Origin: Dillenia suffruticosa
Lineage: Eukaryota > Streptophyta > Magnoliopsida > Dilleniales > Dilleniaceae
Assembly (NCBI GenBank): GCA_033439265.1
Contig: JAVTVX010000013.1
Coordinates: 15,852,500-15,916,499 of the forward strand
DNA: 64,000 nt
Direction: 5' to 3'
Shown: one piece after another, positions 1 to 10,948 of the stretch
How the letters are laid out: the number at the start of each line of letters is the position of its first letter
Position numbering within the stretch: position 1 is the stretch's first letter
Program-made: the position numbers and the translations under genes
The notes under the pieces: generated by a model
What the model saw: the letters and a program-made list of their open reading frames with translations, nothing else
Told to the model about the DNA's origin: nothing
Database searches by the model: none

Positions 1-579
1 CAAAAGTATATTTTATTAAAAATACGATAAAATCAGGTTTCACTATTTCATACAAGAGATTAGGGTCCCATTCATATTTTTATGGAGGGTGATCACTTCA
101 TATTTTTAAAACAAATCCAATCTTACTTATCGAGTTTCCCAAAAGATTTTCCTAATCAAACCATCACAATTTAATATCAAATAAAAGCTTAATAAGGAAT
201 TTTCTATTTTTCTTTCAAATTTAATACAATCTTAATTTACAATCCCCTTTTTAGATTCCCGTTTCATCAATTTTGAATCATTTGGCTCACCAATGATCAA
301 ATTTCTCATATTTCTCATTTTTTTTTTCTAATTTTTCTCGAATTTAACATATTTCAAAGTATATATACAACTTCCGATGCAAATTTTAATATAAATTCGA
401 TAAAATTTATTTCAAATATTGAACATATTGCATTTCTCTCACCTAGGGTTTTCTTGGAGTGTAGACCTTCCTTCGAATGTCTCCTTTATCACTCCAAAAT
501 ATGTAATACTCCCTATCTAGACAAGATTTATTAATTAGGTGATAAACACTTAAATTATATCAAAATCCTAAGTCAATTA

Positions 580-960
580 CCTGCGCAGAGGTTCGTGGGC
601 TGACGGGTCAGCAGGCTAGTGGGCTTCGCGGGCCACAGTGGGCTCGCGGGCTGCCCGGGCTCCTAGGCTATTGAGAAATGTGGGCTCGTGGGCTGGCACA
701 CTCGTAGGCTGAAGCGTGCGCTTGCGAGATGGACTACAGTCGCACGGTCGCAGGTTACTCGTGCTAGCAGGCTGGCGCACGCTCGTACGCAGAAGCGCTC
801 GCGAGCAGGATTGCAGTCGCGCTCTCGCGGAAGGTTGCGCGCTCACGCGAGAAGGCTTGCGCTACGGTGCGCTCGCACGGGGATGATCGCACTGCGGTGT
901 GCTCGCGGGGAGGCTGTGCTCGCGGGAGGGAGGAGCAGTGATGAGAGAGCGGCGGATGGT
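580..960. other. GC/CpG-rich island inside the LTR-like block
   Basis: About 380 bases rich in CpG, with loosely repeated words such as GGGCTCGCGGGCTG and GCGCTCGCG, lie in otherwise AT-rich DNA. Open frames across it are low-complexity Arg/Ala/Ser and look like by-products of base composition. It may be the promoter part of the LTR, but that is inference. Confidence 0.5.
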
Positions 961-1012
961 GGCGGAGGAGAGGGAAAAGATGAGGCGGCCGCGAGAAGAA
1001 GGTGAAGAGGCG

Positions 1013-1062
1013 GAGAGAGAAAGAGAGAGGAAGAGAGAGAGAGAGAGAGGGAGAGAGATTAT
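1013..1062. repeat. GA-rich simple repeat
   Basis: Imperfect (GA)n with AG/GGA interruptions, directly followed by a TTATTATTATT-rich stretch. Confidence 0.8.
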
Positions 1063-1316
1063 GGCTAAAAGCCTCTCTTTTTTATTATTTTTTATTTTTA
1101 CTCTTATTATTATTATTATTTTTATATATATATATATTCATTCCACACTAAATTCACGGATACGGCAAAATTTTAAAATATACCAAAAATTCAATTTAAA
1201 TACCTCAAAATCAAAAATCAAAATAAATAAAATTTCTCTATATATATATATAAATAATTTTATTTAATTCATGAACAGAAGTAAAATAGTACGGATAACG
1301 CAGTATCGGTGTTACA

Positions 1317-1825
1317 AGCAACCGTCGGGAATGCGGCGCATGGAGAGTACATGCTGCCGCGGCAAGTGGGCGTGTGGCCCACGCACCCGGACATCCTGAC
1401 AGCGAGTGAAGGCACGTGAGACACGCCTTCCGGCAGCGATTTCTACCGGAATCATTTTCAGAACTTGTTTGATTTTTCTATAATTTTTTGATTATTTTTT
1501 TTAGATGAAAAATATTTTTTTATTTTAAATTGAAAAATCCTTTAATAATTATAGAAAAATTGTTTTTCAGTTTCAAAATTTTCTGAAAATTTTTTCATAT
1601 TTTAAGAAAATTTTTTAATAATTTTTTACTACCTGAATTAAATTTTTCAATGCCTGTCTGATTTTATACTCATTAATTTATATGTGAAAATTTTATTTTT
1701 TCAATATAAATTCATTGAATAATTGAGCATAATGATTATAAATTGTATTTTAAAATTTAATGATTGATTTCGTGATCAATCTGTTGTTTACCCTAATTTT
1801 TAGGAAATTATGAGAATCAGGTGAA
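1317..1825. other. Intergenic, no gene recognised
   Basis: The first 130 bases are GC-rich and include CACGTG near 1413. After that the sequence is AT-rich. No convincing coding or RNA feature was seen. Confidence 0.4.
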
Positions 1826-2018
1826 CTCTTTTTGTTTTTCTGGGGAGACATAAAGTTGAGAAAACTTTCGAACGTTTGGCAAAATTAACTGACATGCTGA
1901 ATTATAAAATGAATCAAATTCATATTTTGCCACAACACTTGAGAGTGATGAGTCAAAAACGGTTTGAGGTTCTGCATTTCGGTGATTGGTTTGGGGAATA
2001 TAGAACTAAGATGATATA
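1826..2018 (+). other. Unidentified short open frame
   Basis: A frame of about 64 codons without an ATG at its left end carries mixed, non-repetitive residues (for example KRFEVLHFGDWFGEYRTK) and ends in TAA. A further open stretch follows near 2035-2125 in another frame (SLPDNLIKMADKIIEED). The composition is protein-like, but I do not recognise a family. It could be a worn transposon or gene fragment, or chance. Confidence 0.2.
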
Positions 2019-2742
2019 ATCAGGAATTCTCTCCCTGATAATCTAATTAAAATGGCTGATAAGATAATTGAAGAGGATGAACGGATCATTCTCAAGAACT
2101 TCAAACTAAAATTGCTTAAAATGTAGCGAACTAAGCAGATAGAGATTAAGATGTATATCTAAATTTAAACAGCGGTCCACCACGAGCAGTTAGGAAATTT
2201 GCTCCCATTGATAGACTTTCAGTAGGAATGATTAACATAGTTACTCACATATATATATGAAAGAAAAGAAAGAGATAGAATACGAGAAATTAAATATTGT
2301 ATCTCTCTTTCTTTCTTTGTTAAATAGTTATGTATTATGATCATGTATAGTAGGGATCTATTAACATACGTTGTAGACCAACTCTATATCTATGAATGTA
2401 TTTAGAATGCTTTTAGAAATGCATATCTATGTGAGCATGCAAGTATGTGAAAATGATATGTTCTTATTTCATATGATTCTCAATATGTGAAGTATTTTAG
2501 TGAGAGGTTTTAGGTTAGAAGAATTTAAGTAATTCTTACCTAAAATCTAATGAATTTTGTTGTTTTGAAATTAAATTTATGGTAATCAAACATTTGAATC
2601 ATGGATGATAATTGGAAGCTTAGCGAGCTTTCAAGTTTATCTTATGTTCATTTATCATAAATGTTAGTTTCAAGTACAAAATTGAAATTATTATATAAGT
2701 ATGAAAACTCACGTTTACCTCTCTTTGAAAACCCAGATCATG

Positions 2743-3500
2743 GTATTAAAATCCATAATAACTGACCTTAATAAGGATGATAAGTTCAATGACGACAATT
2801 ATGACATCTGGTGTCATAAAATATAGTATGTGCTAAAGAGTAGGATGGCTTAGAGGGTATCAACCATATCATACAAGACCTTGAAATTGGAAATACTGCT
2901 CAGTAGAGAAGAGATCAAAAAGCTTACCAGGCATAGAAAAAGAAAAATTCCACTGCACGTGGTATCCTGGTTAGTTCTGTGGTAAATAATCTCATTCACG
3001 AATGTGAATAATTCCTTACTATTCATAACATATGGGTGTACCTCAGAGAGAAGTATGGAGGTATTAGTATGACCTGCTCGAGGCAGTTGACCATCAAATT
3101 TGACACGTATAAAAAGAAATCTGATCACAATATCAAACTACACCTAAGAACATGTCAAACATGATAAGGAAATTGAAGTCAGCAGGTCATGTTTTATCCG
3201 ATAAGCAGTAGGTTCAAACTTTAATCCGATTCTTTCCAAACCAGTGGGAGCACTTGAAAGTCAATCTGACTCCCAATGATAGCATTAAAACTTTCACTAA
3301 TACTGCTCGTCACGTAGAACTAAAAGATGAGCGACTTGGTGCTGCAAAATCGATTTCTAATGCCTTTATAGCTTGAGTCCAGTTCTCAGAAAGTTTCGAG
3401 TTTTAAACGCAATAAACTGAAGTGCTATAATTGCAAAGCTCTTTGTCATTTTGCTCGAGAATGCCCGAAGCTGAAAAAGGTAGCACCCTATAACGCTTCT
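2743..3500 (+). pseudogene. Copia gag relic with zinc knuckle
   Basis: Translations in shifting frames give KFNDDNYDIWCHKI, then a region matching the Copia gag form (HLRTCQT/MIRKLKSAGHVLSD, and NDSIKTFTNTARHVELKDERLGA). It ends with a CCHC knuckle reading CYNCKALCHFAREC near 3420-3465, which keeps the C-x2-C-x4-H-x4-C spacing. An early TAG follows HKI and several indels follow. Gag forms the particle and binds RNA in active elements; this copy cannot. Confidence 0.75.
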
Positions 3501-3554
3501 CTAAGTGTTATATATGTTTCTAGCACTGTTTTACTTTCTGAATCATTTCCTTTA

Positions 3555-4730
3555 TAGATTATAGATTCAGAAGCAACAGACTATGTAACGAGAGATCGAG
3601 AAGCATTCGTAGACTTTTATCGAGTTCCTCCTATGCAAGATGGATATACGTAGGGAACAATATAAGGGTCGGAGTCAAAAGGATTGACACTTACAAACTA
3701 GAGTTATGACGTGGCCAAACCCTAATCTTACATAATATTTTCTTTGTACCGGAAATTCTACAAAATTTAGTCTCTGTTGTTGTTCTTCTTAGACTAGGTT
3801 ATGACTTGAACTTTACTCGTGATAGAGTTTGTATCTATAATGATGGTGTGTTTTATGGTACTGGACATCTATTAAATGGATTTCTTATTTTGGATTGTGA
3901 CAGACAAATATTTAACTGTTATGTTGATCATTATATTTTGTTAAATATTTGTTCTTTTAGTAATGCTAATATTGATGATAAAATATGACATGCTACACTT
4001 GGTCACATAGGCAGGACAAGATGAATCAATTTCTGAAAGCTAGACTATTGGGTTCGCTTACTAAAGTTAATTTACCAAATTGTGAATATTGTCTTGTAAA
4101 AAACGATCCGAAAACCATTTGGAAAGGCCGTAAGGGCTGAATTCCGATTGCAATTGATTCACTCTGATATTTGTGATCTAATGAATATGAATGCTCGACA
4201 TAGAGTGTCATATTTCATTACATTCATAGATGATTTCATGTGATTTGGTTATATTTATTTGATTTCTAAAAAATCTAAAACAGTTGAGTGCTTTAGACGT
4301 TTTATGAATGAAGTGAAGAATCAAATAAACAAAATAATTAAAACTTTGAGAACAGATCGAGAACGTGAATATCTATTAGATCAATTCAAGGATCTATGTA
4401 GTGAAAAAGAAATCACTAGACAATTGACTATTTATCATACACTTCAGCAGAATGGTATTACTGAAAGGAGGAATAGAATATTGCTAAATATGACGAGGTC
4501 CATGATTACACAAGCTAACTTGTATATTTTCTTTTGGGGAGATACATTGTTAACTGCGACCTGCATTTTGAATAGGGTATTTTCAAAATTAGTACCAACT
4601 ACGCCTTATGAACTTTGGACTAGTAGAACACTGAGTCTGATGGACTTAGATCTTGGGGTTCGGGAGGCTATATTCATTATTCTTCCAATAAGTTTAGAAG
4701 ATTAGATTCTCGTGAAAATAAGTGTATCTT
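3555..4730 (+). pseudogene. Copia protease and integrase relic
   Basis: The protease site near 3564 reads DSEA where Copia proteases usually have D-S/T-G-A, so the flap glycine is lost. GAG-pre-integrase-like sequence follows, then the integrase core: LIHSDICDL, FITFIDDF, a stretch with LRTDRERE and QNGITERRNR near 4340-4480, and the FWGDTLLTATCILNRV segment. The main open part is 4259-4705. TGA and TAG codons interrupt the upstream part. In live elements this domain inserts the cDNA into the genome. Confidence 0.8.
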
Positions 4731-5159
4731 TTTCAAATACTCTGACTAGTCAAAAGATTATGTATTCATCGGTGAGCTTGAAGATGGTACTGAAATAGAA
4801 ATTAAATCACAAAATGTGACCTTTTTAGAAAATGAATTTACTAGCAAAGGTGATATAACGAAAGGAGAGCTTTTGTTTGAATTAAATAATTCAAATGATA
4901 GATCTGTGTTGGATGGATTAAGAGAACTACGAGAAGTTGAATCCCTATATGATTCAAGTGAGAATGATTCAAATTCTAACGATTTAACCGAATCACTGAT
5001 TCGAAAAAGTGTTGGAAATGTGTGCCCAAACGTTATTACGAAATTGAAGAGTACGCTTTTATCATTTCTCTATAGGACGAGGATAAGCCGAAAAATATGA
5101 ATGAGTCTTTGTCTTGTCTTACCAAGGATAAGTGGGTAAAAGCAATGGAGAAATAAATA

Positions 5160-6034
5160 GAGTCGATGGATTCCAACCATATTTGGGAACTAGTTGACCT
5201 TCCACCTAGACGCAAATCTATTGGAAACAAATGGATTCTCAAGATTAAACGTAAAGTTGATGGAACAATTGAGAGATACAAAACTCAGTTGGTGGCAAAA
5301 GATTATATCCAACAAGAGGGTATTGATTATGAAGAAATATTTTTACCAATCGTGAGATTTGCCTCTATTCGGCTATTGTTGGCTATCGTAACCAATTTAG
5401 ATTTAAAATTATATTAGATAGATGTGAAAATTGCATTTTTCAATGAAAAACTTAAAGAAAAAATCTACATGGAACAGTTATTAGATTTCATAGTTAAAGG
5501 CAAAAAAAACAAAGTTTGTAAATTGAATAAATCAATTTATGGTATTAAACAGTTTTCAAGACAATGGTATTTAAGATTTCACAGAGCCATAATCTCTTAC
5601 AACCTTGTGATGATAGACGAAAACATTGTATTTACGTGAAAAAGTCTAATGATAAATTTATAATCCTAAGTCTGTATGTCGATAACATATTATTAGCCGG
5701 AAATGATATAAAATATGTTCTGAATATCAAGAGTTGATTATCATCAAATTTTGAGATGAAAAACATGGGTGAAGCAGAGTACATACTGGGTGTTAAAATC
5801 CACAGAGATCATTCCAAGAGATTGTTAATCTTATCTCAAGAATCTTACATTAAAAAGATTTTGAAACAATTTAAAATGGATATCTACAAACCAATTAATA
5901 CTCTTGTGGTTAAAGATAAAGGTTTAAGTTTGGCGATGTGCCCAAAAACTGTTAAAAAAATACAAGATGTCAAAAGTATCGTATTTCAGTGCTATTGGGA
6001 GTCTGATATACGCTATGATGTGTACTCGTCTTGA
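5160..6034 (+). pseudogene. Copia reverse transcriptase relic
   Basis: The Copia RT order is visible: NKWILKIKRKVDG, ERYKTQLVAKDYIQQEGIDYEEIF, FASIRLLLAIV, KSIYGIKQFSRQWYLRFH near 5525-5580, then LYVDNILLAGND near 5673. The catalytic YVDD is YVDN here, so one of its two aspartates is lost. TAG after LKLY, TGA after VFT and other breaks split the domain into pieces. Start codons in these frames are not meaningful. Confidence 0.8.
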
Positions 6035-6581
6035 CATCTGTTATACCGTGGGTTTGATTAGCAGGTATCAATCCAATCCAGGTCTGAATCACTGGACTAT
6101 TGTAAAGAGAATTTTGAGATACTTGAAAGAAACTGTAGATTATTCTCTTTGTTATCAAGGAAATAATTTAGCATTAAGTGTATACACAAATGCTGATTGG
6201 GGTAGCGATTTAGATGAATACAAATCCATCTCAGGTTATGTTTTCTTGCTAAATAATGGCATCATCTCTTGGAGAAACAAGAAACAAACATGTGTATTAC
6301 TTTCAAGATCCCAATCATGGGAGAATCAAACATATTGATGTGTATCACTCTCATCTCTTGATAGTCAATCAGCTATTGCTTATACGAAAAATCCTAAATA
6401 TCATGAGAGAACTAAATATATAGATACAAAGTATAATTTCATTTGAGACATTATTAAGAAATGAGAGGTGATGTTGAAGTATATGCCCACGCATATGTTG
6501 GTGGCTGATCCGTTAACGAAACCTGTACTTAAAGTTATATTTTTAAAGCATGTAAAATCTCTGGAATTGCGTAGGATGTAA
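5967..6581 (+). pseudogene. Copia RNase H relic and polyprotein end
   Basis: The piece includes IGSLIYAMMCTRLDICYTVG, the RNase H stretch NADWGSDLDEYKSISGYVF, and ISWRNKKQTCVLLSRS. After a frameshift the polyprotein tail appears: MPTHMLVADPLTKPVLK, then HVKSLELRRM and a stop at about 6579. Canonical Copia has a second part with SSTEAEY after the last piece; here it is damaged. Confidence 0.75.
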
Positions 6582-8480
6582 TTGTATTTATGTGTACAAT
6601 GATCATGATGTATTGCTCATAATACTAATGACATTTGAATTTGTTTTGTACTTGCAAATTCTTATGTCTTTATTTAAAGTATATCGGACAAGTTTTAAAA
6701 ATTGGCTCACACACACGAACAATTGTCTTTAATATCTATGTGATATGTAGAGATGAGACACTATTAATTTGTGGTTAATTAACATATATATGCCGCCTTA
6801 GTCGAAAACTAAGATGAAATTACCTTTTATATATTTCTTTGGTAATCGAAACGGATTTTTCACAATCCATTACACTTGTCTAAGAGCCAAATGTGATTTT
6901 CTCCTGAAATTGTGATGATTATAGACTTATAAGAAAAGAAAATCAGGTCAAGTATTGTGGTATACTTGGACTAAAACCTATACGATACATTATAATTTTG
7001 AAATAAACATACGTTTCTAAATAAATAGAAAATGTATCGTAGCACATGCTCATACCACGTGTGCTTTCAGTGACCCTATGGGTAATGAGTTAATAAATCT
7101 CTCTACCTCATTGTGTGAGATCCAGAGGTTTGCAATTAACCTGATTCAATACGCTTAACACTTTTGTCTGTTTTTTGAAACTTTATTTTAGTATTGTTAC
7201 CTTAGCATGTAACCAATAGATCATGATTGATTCGGTTCTGCGGTATATGACTAGGAAAGCAGCTAAAATGGAGGAGATAAATAATAGTGTGAAAGGAAAA
7301 CTATCTTATAGATGATAAGTTGTTTTGTATTTACAGGTCGGTCAGTTATGTTTTAACTTAGTGTTCTGAAACATAATTATGAATGTATAATTTGTGTTAT
7401 ACCAAGTATGCTCTCACATGTATTGTTTGAGGGACGAGAGATACGTTGACTAAGTATGACAGAAAGAAGTCTGGGGTATAGCGAGATTGATATTCTCATT
7501 GTATTTAATAGTGAGTTGCTATATGTTCTTAACCGGTGTATAGATTTGAGCTCTTAATGAACTCGCTAGTCGCACGATCCATTTGCCTGTATGAAATTAT
7601 TGATATATTAAATGACTGAGATAAGTGCAGGTTTAACCCCTCATGTGCGAGTGAGAGATGTAAGAAGTTGAGGGGTTGGGTCGCCCATGTGGGTTTGACT
7701 CAACCTAAACCCAATTATTAAAATTCAAATGATAAAATCAAAGGAGAGTAGTTTTTTCTCCAACTCCTCAATGGTTATTTGAATTTTAAAAACAAAGAGA
7801 AGTTACATGTTATGAGTGAAAAACACTAAAAACAAAGGTTAGACGTGGATAACTTCCATGTATGAAAATTTTCTCCATTTTGTGCAAAGTCTAAGAGAGA
7901 GGGAAGAACACCAAAAAAAATAAAACTCCATTGTTGAGAGTTTGAAGGTGGTAATTCATATATTTTATTCAATGGTATTTTGGTGGTGAAAAACAAAAGT
8001 AAACCGTGCGTAATTGCTTTTCGACTGTATATCAAAAGGATTAGTGATTCAATTTTAAATCTTATTTTATTTCGATTTTAAAAAATATGAAAATCATGTG
8101 TTGATTATATGACATAGATTTCATATAGGTTTCCTAAAGCTTAAAAAAAATCTTCCTTAACCAGTGGATAGTTGGTTTAATGAAATTTTGTTTTAAATTT
8201 CTTAATCAAGTTATCAAATTTGACTCGTGATTTGAGTATGAAAAAAATTATGTGATAACTCCATTAATGAAATATTATAAATTTTAAATCGAATTAATTG
8301 AAATATAAATCTAGATATTGATCGATGGAGTAAAAAAAAATTTTCCTTAAAATGCTTGCGGTTCATCAAGTTATCGCATAGGAAAATATGGAGCTAATAA
8401 AACGTTACTCTTTGCCTCGATTAAGTTGGATACATGGCACTCCGACCACTCTAAATTGCCAATTTGATTGATCCACGACA
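6582..8480. other. AT-rich region behind Copia element 1
   Basis: No gene is recognised. This stretch may hold the element's 3' untranslated region and a worn 3' LTR: sequence around 7630-8040 (CTCATGTGCGAGTGAGAG, then a purine-rich block) looks LTR-like, but no partner copy was found upstream. The last 100 bases lead into the TRAPPC5 5' flank. Confidence 0.35.
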
Positions 8481-8677
8481 AAGTTTCGATTTCAAAGATC
8501 CATCTCTCTTCCTATCTTTCTCTCGATCGATTCCGGTGAATTTTTCTCTTCTCCGTGGCAAAGATTGGCGGATATCTTTGTCTCTCGATTGTCGATCCCT
8601 ATTTATCTCTTCCTCCGTCTAGTGGTGACCTCTACACTTTCTCTCTCTATTTAGTTGTGCCCGGCGAACGCGTGTAT

Positions 8678-8685
8678 TATAAAAA
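8678..8685 (+). promoter_or_regulatory. Candidate TATA box of TRAPPC5
   Basis: TATAAAAA lies 90 bases before the start codon, with CT-rich sequence on both sides. The fit is plausible, but the transcription start is not known; the CT-rich stretch at 8500-8660 could equally be leader from an upstream start. Confidence 0.35.
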
Positions 8686-8767
8686 AGATTTTTTCATTCG
8701 CTGTTCTCCGACCAACCCAATACTCTCTCTCTCTATTTGAGTCTCGAGAGAGAAACAGAAGAAAACG

Positions 8768-10911
8768 ATGATCGGAGTAGGGAAGATCAAACAGTACACC
8801 AACGTCCTTGAAAAACCAATCAACAAGGGCAAACAAGAGGTCATACCCCCCACTTTACACTTCCTTCCAAATTTCAGATCTTCACTCCATTTTCCCTCAA
8901 ATTTTCATTTTTTGAACCCTATCTGAAAGTGGGTTTTGGAACATCTGTCCATTTTGATTCATTATATAAGCTAATTGGTGTTTAATTCTTGATGTGAATG
9001 TTTCAGGTTAGCTTGAGTGCATTTGCCTTCTTGTTTTCCGAGCTTGTACAGTACAATCAAACTCACGTTGACAACATTGCCGAATTAGAACGAAGGTGAA
9101 CATTCTGCTTAATGTTAGTAGTATGGAATCTTAATTGTTAATTTTTAATTTATATTGAAGTTGATGCGATTTCAGAATTGGGTTTACTGTAAAAATGGTT
9201 CGCTTTTTTGTTCTACACCCCTTTAGTTTTTTGTTGTGATTTCAGGCATTTCACTTGATAATTTTGAAATATTTTGAAATTGATATGATTTTAGAAGTAG
9301 GTTTCGTATAGAGGTATTTAAATTCTTTGTATATCAATGTACATATTTGTGGATCTCAATACATTTTGGAATGAAAAAAATAATATCTTTGCAACATTGC
9401 AAATTGGAGGGATGGTAATCGAATTTTTCTCAAGTTATATACTAGGGGTCTTAATTTGCAGGGGGTCATTTCAAGCATTTTCTCCTGTAAATTTTAACTA
9501 GATTGAAACTAATTTGATTCTAGGGTTGGGTGTATTGTAGAAGTGGTTGGGTTCTTTGAATAATATTACATCCATGTACTAAGTTTATACATTTTGGTAC
9601 ATAAAAGTCACAAGAGATTCAATTGCTGAATTAGAGCGAACGTGAAAATTTCCTTCTTGTTCTGGCATTTAGCAGCTGCCTTTTGTTTTAGTTACATGCT
9701 TTTGATAATTTTTTACTGATTGAAATTGATGTGATTACACACTTGAAGTTAGTGTTGAGTTCCTTGTCTAATAAAATTCTGCTGCTTCATTGTAAACCCT
9801 CTGCTCCCAAGACAAAAAGGGTTAATGGATTTCAGTACATTTTGGTGTGCAAAAAAGTCACATTTACAGGGTTGCCAAATTAGGCGAAGGCAATCAATTT
9901 CCTTTCAGTATGAAATTGCCTTTTCGTTTTCATTTTTGTACAATTCCCTTGAAATTCTTAGATGATGTTGAATTTGGTGGGATTTTAGAGTTGGGTTTCA
10001 TGTAACATTGGTTGAATTCGATGTGTGTAACAACTTATTTATTGATGTCAAGTATGCCCGTTTCGATAGTGAAACATGAATCTGATAACAATTTGATGTG
10101 AGGGTTTTGGATTTGATCAGGCTTGAAGATGCAGGGTATGCTGTTGGAGCTCGGGTTTTGGAACTCCTATGCCATAGGGAGAAGGTATTCTCTAGGATCC
10201 TATTCAATTTAATTTTTGAAGTCAAGCATTTTGATGTTAAATATTATCCTTTGCTGTAGAAATTTTCCTAGGCATTAGTATTTTTTTAGATGGTTGTTCT
10301 TGGTCTTTTTTCCATGGAATTTAACCTTAAATATGGGAAGCAAATTAAATTATTTTATGCAATGCATCTCAGGTTTCTTTTATGTTCTCTTTCTCTCTCT
10401 CTCCTTTGGTGATTGTTTCAGTATCTCAGCTAGTTTGAATTGTTAACTCAATTTAGAAAACTTATAGCTCGTCTTGAATTAGTTTGTCAAACAAAAATTT
10501 ATTGGTATTCCATCATTAATCTTGGAATATTTTAACAAGACTAAAGAGTTATTACAAGGCTAGAAAAAGAGGGATGAAAACTAATCTAGGAATTTTTTTT
10601 TTCATTCATAAAAAAATAATGTTCTAGTATTCGCCCATTAATCTAGGAATATTTTAACAAGACTAAAGAGTTTTTACAAGACTAGAAAAGGAGGGATGAA
10701 AACTAATATTTGATCTATAGAAAAGAAAGGGACTAAAGAGAACTTTTGATTTGAGTACTCAAGTGTGATTCGCTATCTTGGTTCCTTCACACTTGGACTG
10801 ATGAATCTATTGAGGGAGATGGAGTTACACGATCAAAGGAGAGAGAGAGAGAGAGAGAGTGTGTGTGTGTGTGTGTGTGTGTAGGGTGGCGGCTAGGGTT
10901 TTGCTCAGGTG

Positions 10912-10948
<37 letters not shown>

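Larger units (their letters stand above)
1..1316 (-). mobile_element. Possible Ty3/gypsy-type LTR (partial)
   Basis: Read on the minus strand, the block starts with TGTAACACCGATACTGCG at 1316, which resembles the TGTAAC start common in plant gypsy LTRs. It then runs through AT-rich sequence, a GA tract, a CpG-rich core and more AT-rich sequence to the window edge. No coding sequence is recognisable. No partner LTR, primer-binding site or target duplication is visible because the far end lies outside the window, so a solo LTR is only one possibility. Confidence 0.35.
2743..6581 (+). mobile_element. Degenerate Ty1/Copia retrotransposon, internal region
   Basis: Pieces of a complete Copia polyprotein follow in the usual order: gag with a zinc knuckle, protease, integrase, reverse transcriptase, RNase H. 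Integrase before reverse transcriptase identifies Copia rather than gypsy. Stops and frameshifts break the frame at many places, so it cannot make a polyprotein. ATGGTATTAAAATCC at 2743 may be a worn tRNA-Met primer-binding site. I could not match LTR sequences on the two sides: the 5' LTR is missing or too diverged, and the 3' side may continue into the AT-rich region to about 8100. Confidence 0.85.

Noticed and set aside
688..1005. Long plus-strand frame in the GC-rich island
   Set aside because: Arg/Ala/Gly-rich low complexity, open on both strands, no family features; the composition explains it.
2240..2742. 5' LTR of Copia element 1
   Set aside because: I compared the region with 6582-8100 by eye and found no collinear match; it stays unannotated.
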